Assembly (NCBI GenBank): GCA_027489135.1
Contig: JAIYAI010000660.1
Location: forward strand, 1-15,609
Source of the DNA: Acetobacteraceae bacterium
GTDB taxonomy: Bacteria > Pseudomonadota > Alphaproteobacteria > Acetobacterales > Acetobacteraceae
Length of the DNA stretch: 15,609 nucleotides
Direction of reading: 5' to 3'
Part shown: positions 7,748 to 15,528 of the stretch, piece by piece
Numbering within the stretch: the first letter of the stretch is position 1
Layout of the letters: each line of letters begins with the position of its first letter
Translations under genes and position numbers: made by a program
The notes under the pieces: model-generated
Told to the model about the DNA's origin: nothing
The model's database searches: none
Seen by the model: only the letters and a program-made list of their open reading frames with translations

Positions 7748-7807
7748 CTGGGGAAGGGCCCTGCCCTTCCCCAGACCCCAACCCGCCAAAGGCCGAAAGG
7801 CCTCTGG
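7748..7807 (+). repeat. Two-hairpin interspersed repeat, copy 1; probable terminator of the molybdenum hydroxylase gene
   Basis: Hairpin 1 is a perfect 12-bp stem (7748-7759 with 7763-7774) with a 3-nt loop, 4 nt after the stop codon. A linker ending ACCCGCCAAAGG leads to hairpin 2: CCAAAGGCC (7786-7794) and GGCCTCTGG (7799-7807), one mismatch, closed by a GAAA tetraloop. The same layout and linker recur at 15253-15331 and, inverted, at 15529-15609. Likely to stop transcription from the left. Confidence 0.65.
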
Positions 7808-7826
7808 ACACCGATTGTTGCGGACC

Positions 7827-7856
7827 TTGCACGGACAGGGAATAATTACCTATAGT
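7827..7856 (+). promoter_or_regulatory. Sigma70-like promoter with no obvious gene
   Basis: TTGCAC (7827-7832) and TATAGT (7851-7856) are spaced by 18 bp on the plus strand, inside the only AT-rich patch between the convergent units. A transcript would start near 7863 and run into the antisense strand of the thiolase gene. No ATG-initiated ORF with an SD follows. Confidence 0.35.
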
Positions 7857-7985
7857 GGCGGATCGGCTTCGGTCGGGAGGAGCGAGGCCGAATTTGTCCG
7901 GCGGATACAGCAGAGCCTTGTATTTATTGAAAACACGCTTCTGCGAAGGCCGCCCGAAGGACAGGCCCCCGGCAGAGGCCGCAGG
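7857..7985. other. Intergenic stretch behind the thiolase gene, no gene seen
   Basis: This lies between the candidate promoter and the thiolase stop. It has an AT-rich core around TTGTATTTATTGAAAACACG, unlike the surrounding sequence. Read on the minus strand, a weak CTTC-GCA-GAAG stem is followed after four bases by TTTT, a poor but possible terminator for the nine-gene minus-strand run. I recognise no coding, RNA-gene or IS signature. Confidence 0.3.
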
Positions 7986-9262
<1,277 letters not shown>

Positions 9263-9275
<13 letters not shown>

Positions 9276-11041
9276 GGGCGAATGACCTCCGGGTCTTCGT
9301 TGTCGTAAAGCCGTGCGAGCGCGTTCGCGCGCCGGGTCAGGATGGCGCGGACGTTGAGAGAGCCCTTGTCCGTCATCTCGCCCGTGTCGAGCGAAGGCGG
9401 CTCCGCTAGCAGCATGGCACGCGCGACGCTGCGCGACGAGGCGCCGCCGGCTGCCAGGTTCATGGCGCCCAGCGCCGCGGACAGCACGGCGCGGTCGCAG
9501 CCCTCGGCCGGGAAGACCAGCAGCCCGACATCGTCGCGGTCGGAGCCGACGACGACAAGGTCGCGCACCATTCCGGCCAGCGCCGCCAGCGCGCGGAGGC
9601 GGAGTTCCTGCGCATTGATGCGGGTGCCGGAGGAAAGCTTGAAGTCCTCAACCAGGCGGCCGTCGAAGCGCAGGCCGCGGGCGGGATCCTCGGGGTCGAC
9701 CCAGGCGACGGCATCGCCGGTGCGGTAGAACCCGTCTTCGTCGAAGGCGGCGGCGGTGGCCTCCGGTTCGTCGAGGTAGCCGGCGAAGACGTTCGGGCCC
9801 TTCACCCTGATCTCGATCTTGCCGTCCACCGGCAGCAGCTTGAGCGTGACGCCAGGAAGTGGCGTGCCGATGCCAGCGGCGGCGGCGCGCCCGTCATGCG
9901 TGGTACAGCAGGCCGGCGCGGTCTCCGTCAGGCCCCAGGAGGAGACGACGGGCACGGGGTGCGGGGCGTGCCGCGCGGCCAGCGCCTGGAGATGCCTGAA
10001 GGCCGGCTCCGGCAGCGCCGCGCCGGCACTGAACAGCAGGCGCAGGCGGGAGAAGAACTGCTCAGCCAGCGCGGGATCGGCCTCGAGTTCCGGCAGCAGC
10101 AGCGCATGGCCGCGCGGCACATCGAAGCGGAGCGTCGGCGCGACCTCGCGCAGGTTGGCGACGGTCTGCGCATGCGCGCCGGGCATCGGGCGGCCGCCAT
10201 CGATCCACAAGGTGCCGCCGTAGCACAGCGCCATGTTGAGGTTGTGGCTGCAGCCGAAGACATGGCTCCAGGGCAGCCAGTCCAGGATCACCGGCGGCTC
10301 CCGGTGCAGGAAGGGCCAGGCCTGGCCGATCTGCTGCTGGTTCGCCGCCATCATCCGATGCGTCGCGGGCACGCCCTTGGGGATTCCCGTGCTACCGGAG
10401 GTGAACAGCAGCTTCACCGGCGCACCGGGATCCACGGCCGCGATGGCGCGAGCCAGCGCCGCGTCCGGCACGCCGTCCTCCAGCGCCGCCCACTGCGTCG
10501 CGCCGGAAATGGGCGCGAGCGTCACGACCTCGATCCCGGCTGCCTCCGGTACGGCAAGCGCGCGCGCGAAGGGCGGCCCGTCCTCCGCCAGGATCAGGCC
10601 GGGGCGGAGCTTCGCGAGGATGTGCCGGAGCTTGCCGAGATCGCTGCTCTGCAAGCTGTAGGGCACGGAGACGGCGGCGTAGGGCACGCCCACCGCCTGC
10701 GCCGCGAAGGCCAGCAACGCATGCCGGACGGAGTTGCCGGAGAGCACCGCGACGGGACGCTGCGGCCCGAGCCCTCGCACCAGCAGCGCCGCGGCGATGC
10801 GCCGCACGCGCTCGGCCGCCTCCGCGTAGGTGACGCCCCACCAGGCGCCATCCGGCCCTCGTTCGCGCAGCAATTGCCGCTCCGGCGCCTCACCCGCCCA
10901 ATGCCAGAGCGCGTCGGTGATGCGTGCCGCATGGTCCAGCAGCGGATCGCGCGAACGCAGCAGCCAGCCGCCGCCGGGCTGCGCCTCCCGCAGGACGCGG
11001 ACGGGGGCGAAGAGGCCCTCGGGCGGGTCGGTGCCTGTCAT
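9263..11041 (-). CDS. AMP-forming acyl-CoA ligase, feruloyl-CoA synthase-like
   Basis: Activates a carboxylic acid with ATP and CoA through an acyl-adenylate. The 592-residue ANL-superfamily protein shows LLFTSGSTGIPKG (residues 211-223), WGLTET (369-374), YRTGD (439-443), the hinge-region DGRLVEDFKLSSG (460-472) and a C-terminal TDKGSLN with the likely catalytic K559. The stretch around 250-316 (DWLPWSHVFGCSHN, then LREVAPTLRFDVPRG) and the C-terminal TDKGSLN resemble the feruloyl-CoA synthase (Fcs) group rather than fatty acyl-CoA ligases. Enoyl-CoA hydratase/aldolase and vanillin dehydrogenase, the usual Fcs partners, are not in the window, so the actual substrate is open. GGAG lies about 8 nt before the ATG. 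The kinase gene ends 18 nt upstream and the thiolase gene overlaps its 3' end. Confidence 0.9.
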
Positions 11042-11059
11042 GCGCTTCTCTCCGGCACC

Positions 11060-11758
11060 TCATGTCGCAGCTTCGGCCGGGACACGCCAGACGAGGATGC
11101 GCGGCGCCGCGAGGCTGCTGTGCTCGACCACGACAGAAGCATGCGCCGCCGGGTCGCATTCCGCGAAATAGCGGCGCTGTCCCTCCACATAGCGGCGGTT
11201 CGACGGAGCCTCCGGATCGGGCGAGCCATGGCCAACACCGCGCGACGCACCGCGCGGCACCGTTATCGCGGCGGGGGCGACCAGCAGCACCGACAGGTCC
11301 CAGCAGTCCCGAAGCCCGGGCTGGTGCAGGAACATGCCGTCCAGCACCAGCACGGCCCCGGGCGGCGCCCGTTCCCAGGCTTCGGGCAGCGGCCCATCCG
11401 CCGTGGCGTCGAAGACCGCACGCCTATGCAGGCCCCCACCGTACGGACCCATCGGCGCGAGGAGGCAGCGCCGCAGCGCGGCGAGATCGTAGGTGTCGCG
11501 GTAGAACCCCTCCGGCGAGGCGCGGCCGAGCCGGTATCGGATGGCGCGCCGGTTCAGGAACCCATCGGCCGAGGCTCGCACCACCGGCCGCCCCAGCCCC
11601 GCCACCACGGCCCCGAGCGCATCGGCGAAGGTCGTCTTGCCCACCCCGTCCACACCATCGACGGGAACGCGGAGGAAGCGCCCCGGCGCGAGAGCGACGA
11701 TGACGCGGGCGAGGCGGTCGCGCAGGGCCTCCGGCGTCGTCACCCGATCGGAGAGCAT
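11060..11758 (-). CDS. P-loop kinase of the uridine-kinase type
   Basis: A 232-residue cytoplasmic protein with Walker A GVDGVGKTT (residues 35-43, K41), a substrate-side ADGF (64-67), DTYDL (88-92), a strand ending VLDGMFLH (138-145, Walker-B-like D140), and a lid-like NRRYVEGQRRYF (187-198). These resemble uridine kinase/phosphoribulokinase-type enzymes, but the phosphate acceptor cannot be told. I took the ATG at 11758 because AGGAG lies 5 nt upstream and the conserved region begins soon after. The open frame continues 86 codons further, entirely inside soxA, with composition typical of an out-of-frame shadow. It sits 8 nt after soxA and 18 nt before the CoA ligase gene, an unexpected place for a nucleoside kinase. 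Confidence 0.82.
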   Translation of the reverse strand: MLSDRVTTPEALRDRLARVIVALAPGRFLRVPVDGVDGVGKTTFADALGAVVAGLGRPVVRASADGFLNRRAIRYRLGRASPEGFYRDTYDLAALRRCLLAPMGPYGGGLHRRAVFDATADGPLPEAWERAPPGAVLVLDGMFLHQPGLRDCWDLSVLLVAPAAITVPRGASRGVGHGSPDPEAPSNRRYVEGQRRYFAECDPAAHASVVVEHSSLAAPRILVWRVPAEAAT

Positions 11759-11766
11759 CACCGCTC

Positions 11767-12531
11767 CTAAGGCCTGACGGCCGGCGTCTCCACCGCCATG
11801 CCCGCTGCGCGGCCCATAAGGAAGGCCTCGATGGCGATGTATTCGGGCGCACCATAGGCGTAGGGCTCGGACCGCACGCCGGTCATGCAGCCGCGCAGCC
11901 GCCGCTGCAGCGAGCCCACGGCCTGCCATTCCAGCCGGTAGATCGGATAGCCCGTCGGGTGTCCCTGCGGGATGACGCTGCCTGCCAGGCGCCGGCCCGC
12001 ATTGTCGTCGTGGCACTGCGCGCAGGAGAGGTCGAGTTGTCCGCGACGCTCACGATAGAGGGCCTCCCCCGCCGCGCGCAGCGTGGCCATGCGCGAATCC
12101 TCGGCTGGCGTGATCGGCAGTCCCCGCGACTGCAACCCCACATACGCCGCCAACGCCAGCGCGGGCTGGCTTTCGCGCGGGGCCGGATCCGCCTGCTGGT
12201 GCCGGACCTGGCACAGCGCGATTCGCCCCGCGAGATCCACCGCCTGGCCCGTCGCGTCGTCCATGGCCGGGTAGCGCGCCGCCACGCCGCGCATCGACGC
12301 GGCCGCATCGCCGTGGCAGGCGGCGCAGGCCTTCGCCGCGCGCCCGACCGGCGCCAGCCACAGCGCCTCGCCCTCCAGCGCCCAGAGCATCCCGGGATTG
12401 GCCGCGTCGTCGCGCTGCATGGCCTGGGTCGCCGGCGTCATGTCGGCGAAGCCAGAGCGTCGCTCCTCCGCTCCCACGGGCGCCGCGGCCGGCAGCGCCA
12501 GCAGCAGCAGCGCGGCCAGCGCGCGCCTCAT
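11767..12531 (-). CDS. soxA: Sulfur oxidation c-type cytochrome SoxA (dihaem)
   Basis: Catalytic subunit of the periplasmic SoxXA cytochrome, which joins thiosulfate oxidatively to the SoxY swinging-arm cysteine. The 254-residue precursor has a Sec signal peptide (about residues 1-21, cleaved near PVGA/EE) and two haem sites, CAACH (69-73) and CAQCH (170-174), so it is the dihaem form. C215 in RGCMTGVRSEPYAYG is the expected cysteine ligand of the active-site haem, with R220 nearby. C107 (LCQVRHQQ) is the conserved distal ligand position of the first haem. Its ATG overlaps the soxZ stop as ATGA, giving translational coupling; no separate strong SD is visible. soxB, which often follows soxA, is absent; a kinase gene follows after 8 nt. 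Confidence 0.95.
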   Translation of the reverse strand: MRRALAALLLLALPAAAPVGAEERRSGFADMTPATQAMQRDDAANPGMLWALEGEALWLAPVGRAAKACAACHGDAAASMRGVAARYPAMDDATGQAVDLAGRIALCQVRHQQADPAPRESQPALALAAYVGLQSRGLPITPAEDSRMATLRAAGEALYRERRGQLDLSCAQCHDDNAGRRLAGSVIPQGHPTGYPIYRLEWQAVGSLQRRLRGCMTGVRSEPYAYGAPEYIAIEAFLMGRAAGMAVETPAVRP

Positions 12532-12851
12532 CCGGTGACGGTCACGCGCCGCGTCTCGGTCTGAGCGAAGCCATTGTCGCCGGACCAGGTGAACGCCAGC
12601 GTCCCCGTCGCCTCCGCCCGCGCCGTGAAGGCGAGGTAGGGGTTGGCGGCGATGGCCGGATGCAGCGTGGCGCTGAACACGGGCTCGCCATCCCAGGTGC
12701 AGGCGAAGCGGCGGATGATGTCGCGCGGCAGCACCTCGCCCACGGTGCCGACGCGGAAGCCGGTTTCCATCGGGTGCTGGATCAGCACGCGGATCTCGAT
12801 CACCTCGCCCTTCCGGGCCGTAGCGGGGACCTGCAGCAGCACGCGGGCCAT
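12528..12851 (-). CDS. soxZ: Thiosulfate oxidation carrier complex subunit SoxZ
   Basis: Small immunoglobulin-fold partner of SoxY; the SoxYZ dimer carries sulfur intermediates through the Sox cycle. The 107-residue protein shows the family pattern ARVLLQVPATARKGEVIEIR near the N-terminus, IQHPMETGFR (28-37), then FACTWDGEPVF and a closing TETRRVTVTG. It has no signal peptide, as expected, because SoxZ is exported by the Tat system bound to SoxY. GGAG lies about 10 nt before the ATG and overlaps the last codons of soxY, 4 nt away. The soxZ stop overlaps the soxA start (ATGA). Length and order (X-Y-Z-A) are normal. Confidence 0.95.
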   Translation of the reverse strand: MARVLLQVPATARKGEVIEIRVLIQHPMETGFRVGTVGEVLPRDIIRRFACTWDGEPVFSATLHPAIAANPYLAFTARAEATGTLAFTWSGDNGFAQTETRRVTVTG

Positions 12852-12855
12852 GGCG

Positions 12856-13293
12856 CTAGCTCTCCACGCAGGCGGCCAGCGTCACGACGATCTCCGCCGT
12901 GTCGGACCAGACCGAGCCGTCATTCATCTCCGCCAGCGCCATGATGTGCTGCGTCGTCGCTAGCCGGATACGTGTGGCGAAGCGTGCCGCCCCGGCCCGC
13001 GGCCCGAGCTCCGCCACGATCACGCTTGGCAGCGGATTGCGGCTGGTGAAGACGGCGATGCGGCGGACATGGTCGGCCGGCGTCATCGGACTTTCCACCA
13101 CGACCGAGAGCGGCACGGTGTTGCCGTTCTCGACCAGCGGCGGGATGTCCATGGTCACCCGGCCCTTCTGGATGGGCCGGTCGCGGCCGAGGAATTCGCG
13201 GATCGCCGCCTGCATCGTCTCCGGCGTCGCGCCGGCGGGGCGGATCACGGCGATGGCGGGCAGCGCGGCCAGCACGGCGCGGCGCGAGGGCAT
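12856..13293 (-). CDS. soxY: Thiosulfate oxidation carrier protein SoxY with unusual C-terminus
   Basis: Periplasmic carrier that binds sulfur intermediates on a C-terminal cysteine. The 145-residue precursor has a twin-arginine type signal (SRRAVLA at 3-9, then a hydrophobic stretch ending near residue 22). The mature part follows the SoxY pattern: VPLSVVVESPMTPADHVRRIAVFTSRNP, then a sulfonate/haem-pocket-like TTQHIMALAEMNDG and the terminal strand IVVTLAACVES. The carrier cysteine would be C142, but the ending AACVES replaces the usual GGCGG. SD AAGGAG lies 6 nt upstream of the ATG, within a 34-bp duplication of the soxX end. soxZ begins 4 nt after the stop. Identity sure from sequence and neighbours; whether the arm works normally is unknown. 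Confidence 0.93.
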   Translation of the reverse strand: MPSRRAVLAALPAIAVIRPAGATPETMQAAIREFLGRDRPIQKGRVTMDIPPLVENGNTVPLSVVVESPMTPADHVRRIAVFTSRNPLPSVIVAELGPRAGAARFATRIRLATTQHIMALAEMNDGSVWSDTAEIVVTLAACVES

Positions 13294-13298
13294 GCTCT

Positions 13299-13366
13299 AC
13301 TCCTTCAGCGTCGTGACGCGGGAGACCACGTCATTCCTTCAAGGTCGTGAGGTAGGCGACCACGTC
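13299..13366 (-). repeat. 34-bp tandem duplication of the soxX 3' end
   Basis: 13299-13332 and 13333-13366 are adjacent direct copies, 27 of 34 bases identical. The distal copy encodes the true SoxX end DVVAYLTTLKE. The proximal copy, shifted by one frame because 34 is not divisible by 3, reads DVVSRVTTLKE and then a stop. It forms most of the soxX-soxY gap and provides the soxY Shine-Dalgarno. Confidence 0.85.
13300..13305 (-). promoter_or_regulatory. Ribosome binding site of soxY inside the duplicated segment
   Basis: AAGGAG on the minus strand, 6 nt before the soxY ATG. It is the duplicated counterpart of the AAG GAA (Lys-Glu) codons that end soxX, with one change (A to G) that improves the match to the anti-SD. 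Confidence 0.75.
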
Positions 13367-13738
13367 CTCGATCTCCTGCGGCCCGAGAATGGTCCGGCCC
13401 TGCCAGACCCGTCCTACATGGTGCAGCCCCTCGGTCCGGCCATAGGAAGGCATGATCGTTGCCGGGTTCAACCGGCGGCCATCGACGAGGCGCAGGCGAA
13501 GCTGCCCCTCGGTCCAGCGCGATCCTGCGCCGGCGAGATTCGGGGCGAGGTTTCCCTGGAAGCGCTCCTCCGGGAAGGGGCCAGCGTGGCAGAGCAGGCA
13601 GAGGCCGCGCTGGCGGTCCGCGACGATGACGCGGCCGCGCGCCGGATCGCCAGGGGCGATGCCGGCCGGCCGGGGCAGCGCCTCCTCCGCCCGCGCCGGG
13701 GCGGCGAGGATCAGCGCCAGCAGGACTGCACGGATCAT
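13331..13738 (-). CDS. soxX: Sulfur oxidation c-type cytochrome SoxX
   Basis: Monohaem electron-accepting subunit of the SoxXA complex in the periplasm. The 135-residue precursor has a Sec signal peptide (about 1-17, ending APARA/EE), one haem site CLLCH (47-51), then GNLAPNLAGAGSRWTEGQLR, and NPATIMPSYG (91-100), whose M96 is the distal haem ligand. The C-terminal IEDVVAYLTTLKE is typical of SoxX. The ATG overlaps the end of the flavoprotein gene by 4 nt (ATGA), so translation is probably coupled; no strong SD is seen. The last 11 codons have been duplicated just downstream. Electrons would pass on to a soluble cytochrome and a terminal oxidase encoded elsewhere. Confidence 0.95.
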   Translation of the reverse strand: MIRAVLLALILAAPARAEEALPRPAGIAPGDPARGRVIVADRQRGLCLLCHAGPFPEERFQGNLAPNLAGAGSRWTEGQLRLRLVDGRRLNPATIMPSYGRTEGLHHVGRVWQGRTILGPQEIEDVVAYLTTLKE

Positions 13739-14973
13739 CCCCAGGCTTCAGCCGTGATGGTGGCGAACCAGTCCGCGGCGTAGCGCGCCTCCGCGGCGCG
13801 GAAGGCAGGCGGCGCCGCCAGCGGGCTGACGCCGCCCGCGCCCTCGATATCGGCCAGCAGGCCGTTGGCGGGGCGGTACACGCCGGCGATGGAGATGCCG
13901 TAGTCCGGCGCGACCAGGCTGTAGCAGGTGTTGATCAGCCGCGGCTCCTGCGGGGCTTCGCCGCGCAGCAGGGCAGCGACGGCGGCCGCGCAGACCTTGG
14001 CCTGGGCATTGGCGGCGAACGCCGATTTCGGCATCGCGCCCCCGATGGCAGCGTCGCCGATCACATGCACCCGCGGCACGAGGCGGGATTCGAAGCTGAT
14101 GGGATCGATCGGGCACCAGCCGGAGCGGTCCGCGACACCGGCGGTCACCGCAATCGCGCCCGCACGCTGCGGCGGGATGACGTTGGCGACCTGCGCACGA
14201 TGCGTGCCGAATTCCGTCGTCACGGTACCGGCCCGCGCATCGACGGACACCACCTTGCCGCCGCCGGACAGCGGCACATGCTCCAGCATGGCCGGATACA
14301 GCGCCGCCCAGGCCTGCTCGAACAGCCGCTGCTTCGAGAACTGGTCCTTCGCGTCCAGCACCAGCAGCTTGGAGCGCGGCTTCCGGGTCGTCAGGTAGTG
14401 CGCCACCAGGCTGGCGCGCTCATACGGGCCGGGCGGGCAGCGATAGGGGTTGGCGGGCACCGCCATCACCACTGTGCCGCCGTCCTCCATCGCCTCCAGT
14501 TGGCGGCGTAGCAGCAAGGTCTGCGGCCCTGCCTTCCAGGCGTGCGGCATCACCTCGGTGGCGGCAGCGTCGTAGCCGGGCAACGCGTCGAACCGAAGGT
14601 CGATGCCGGGGGCGAGGACCAGCCGGTCCCAGGGCAGCGCTGCGCCGTCGGCGAGGATCACGCGCCCCGCCTCCACCCCGACGGCCTGCTGCCGCACCAG
14701 CGTCATGCCGGCGCGCGCCAGCGGATCCAGCGCGAACGCCTGCCCCGCCATGTCCCGCATTCCGGCGACGACCAGGTTGCTGAAGGGACACGCCACGTAG
14801 GTCGCGGCGGGATCGACCAGCGTGACGGCCAGTCCCTCCGCCCGGAGCGCCCGCGCACAGGACGCGCCGCCGAAGCCGCCGCCGACCACGACGACCCGCC
14901 CCGGCGCCTGCTGCGCCAGCGCCGGCGCGGCCAGCAATGCCCCCAGCACCGCGCGCCGCGGCAGCCGCATCAT
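13735..14973 (-). CDS. soxF: Flavocytochrome c sulfide dehydrogenase, flavoprotein subunit (FccB/SoxF)
   Basis: FAD-dependent sulfide:cytochrome c oxidoreductase subunit, periplasmic. The 412-residue precursor begins with an RR-type signal (LPRRAVLGALLAAPALAQ). It then has an ADP-binding VVVVGGGFGG (27-36), ACPFSN with C62 at the position that covalently holds FAD in characterised flavocytochromes, RCPPGPYER with C179, a second FAD motif VIGDAAIGG (304-312), and LINTCYSLV with C350. C179 and C350 match the redox-active disulfide pair of the family. The C-terminal domain (about 345-412) is the usual FCSD dimer/cytochrome-binding extension. The ATG at 14973 overlaps the upstream cytochrome stop (ATGA); the 137 further upstream codons that stay open are shadow sequence. 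The fccB name would serve equally. Confidence 0.93.
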   Translation of the reverse strand: MMRLPRRAVLGALLAAPALAQQAPGRVVVVGGGFGGASCARALRAEGLAVTLVDPAATYVACPFSNLVVAGMRDMAGQAFALDPLARAGMTLVRQQAVGVEAGRVILADGAALPWDRLVLAPGIDLRFDALPGYDAAATEVMPHAWKAGPQTLLLRRQLEAMEDGGTVVMAVPANPYRCPPGPYERASLVAHYLTTRKPRSKLLVLDAKDQFSKQRLFEQAWAALYPAMLEHVPLSGGGKVVSVDARAGTVTTEFGTHRAQVANVIPPQRAGAIAVTAGVADRSGWCPIDPISFESRLVPRVHVIGDAAIGGAMPKSAFAANAQAKVCAAAVAALLRGEAPQEPRLINTCYSLVAPDYGISIAGVYRPANGLLADIEGAGGVSPLAAPPAFRAAEARYAADWFATITAEAWG

Positions 14974-15233
14974 GGCCGGGCGACCCAGGCGGCGATGGCG
15001 CGAAGTTCTGGCTCGGAGAAGCCGCGGGCGATGCGGTCCATGACGGTCGGGCTGCCCTCCCCGCGGCGATAAGCGAGCAGGGCGGCGAGGATCGATTCCG
15101 TGGACCTCCCCGCGAGTGACGGGATCGCGGCATCGGCGCGCGGGCCGTGGCAGCCCGAGCAGGTGGCCGCACCCGGGGGCGCGGCGGCCTGGGCAGGAAG
15201 CGTCAGCAACAGGGTGAGGGTCGTGGCCAGCAA
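14970..15233 (-). CDS. Small monohaem cytochrome c, FccA/SoxE-like partner of the flavoprotein
   Basis: Probable electron-accepting subunit of the sulfide dehydrogenase. From the chosen start it has 87 residues: a hydrophobic signal segment LATTLTLLLTLPAQA, a haem site CSGCH (25-29), IPSLAGRSTESIL, SPTVMDRIARGF with M65 as the likely distal ligand, and a C-terminal helix ELRAIAAWVARP. This matches the short single-haem FccA type. The start is uncertain: no in-frame ATG occurs nearby. TTG at 15233 has GAGG 7 nt upstream but leaves the signal without a positive n-region. A non-ATG start slightly upstream would add arginines. The next in-frame ATGs are about 260 nt upstream, in or beyond the candidate promoter. 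First gene of the minus-strand run. Confidence 0.8.
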   Translation of the reverse strand: MLATTLTLLLTLPAQAAAPPGAATCSGCHGPRADAAIPSLAGRSTESILAALLAYRRGEGSPTVMDRIARGFSEPELRAIAAWVARP

Positions 15234-15252
15234 GGCACTGCCTCGCGCTCCG

Positions 15253-15331
15253 CCAGAGGGGTGCCGCCGCTCTGGAAACCCCGCCAAAGGCCGGTCGGAC
15301 GGATACGTCCGACCCTTTGGAAACCGGTTCC
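15253..15331 (+). repeat. Two-hairpin interspersed repeat, copy 2
   Basis: Hairpin 1 has CCAGAG (15253-15258) and CTCTGG (15270-15275). A linker containing ACCCCGCCAAAGG follows. Hairpin 2 has a 9-bp perfect stem GGTCGGACG (15293-15301) / CGTCCGACC (15306-15314) nested inside CCAAAGG / CCTTTGG. It lies about 20 bp upstream of the first sox-cluster start, between that start and the candidate promoter. Confidence 0.65.
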
Positions 15332-15396
15332 CATCCTTCGGAACCCCGCGGGCTTCGCGCGATGCCGGCAGGCGGGACCACCAACTATCCAACAAA

Positions 15397-15410
15397 AACA
15401 GTAATCTGTT
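15397..15410 (-). other. Small inverted repeat followed by a T run in the sox-cluster leader
   Basis: AACAG and CTGTT are spaced by 4 nt. On the minus strand the stem is followed directly by TTT. It could be a weak attenuator or an operator half; the 5-bp stem is too short to be convincing. Confidence 0.25.
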
Positions 15411-15461
15411 CAGCGGAGCGGGCAAATTCGCAGGCAGCTCCGGACCCGTGCTGCCACAGCC

Positions 15462-15491
15462 ATTATAAGAAAATTTTCTCTCACCAGACAA
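15462..15491 (-). promoter_or_regulatory. Candidate promoter of the fcc-sox operon
   Basis: Read on the minus strand: TTGTCT (15491-15486) as -35, an 18-bp spacer, and TATAAT (15467-15462), a perfect -10. It is in the most AT-rich patch of the window and points at the nine-gene run. Transcription would start near 15455, giving a leader of about 220 nt that contains repeat copy 2. Confidence 0.6.
15468..15479. promoter_or_regulatory. Perfect 12-bp palindrome in the promoter spacer
   Basis: AGAAAATTTTCT is fully self-complementary and sits between the -35 and -10 boxes, where a bound dimeric repressor would exclude RNA polymerase. Sox operons in other alphaproteobacteria are repressed by the ArsR-family protein SoxR. 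No regulator gene is in this window, so the link is inference. Confidence 0.4.
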
Positions 15492-15528
15492 GCCCTGCAT
15501 GCGATCCACCTGCCGCGCAAGGTCCGCA

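Noticed and set aside
9896..11770. 624-codon plus-strand frame opposite the CoA ligase and kinase genes
   Set aside because: Antisense shadow of two well-supported genes; no recognisable motif and no SD.
11759..12016. 86-codon N-terminal extension of the kinase into soxA
   Set aside because: No hydrophobic or conserved pattern; a good SD and ATG exist at 11758, right after soxA ends.
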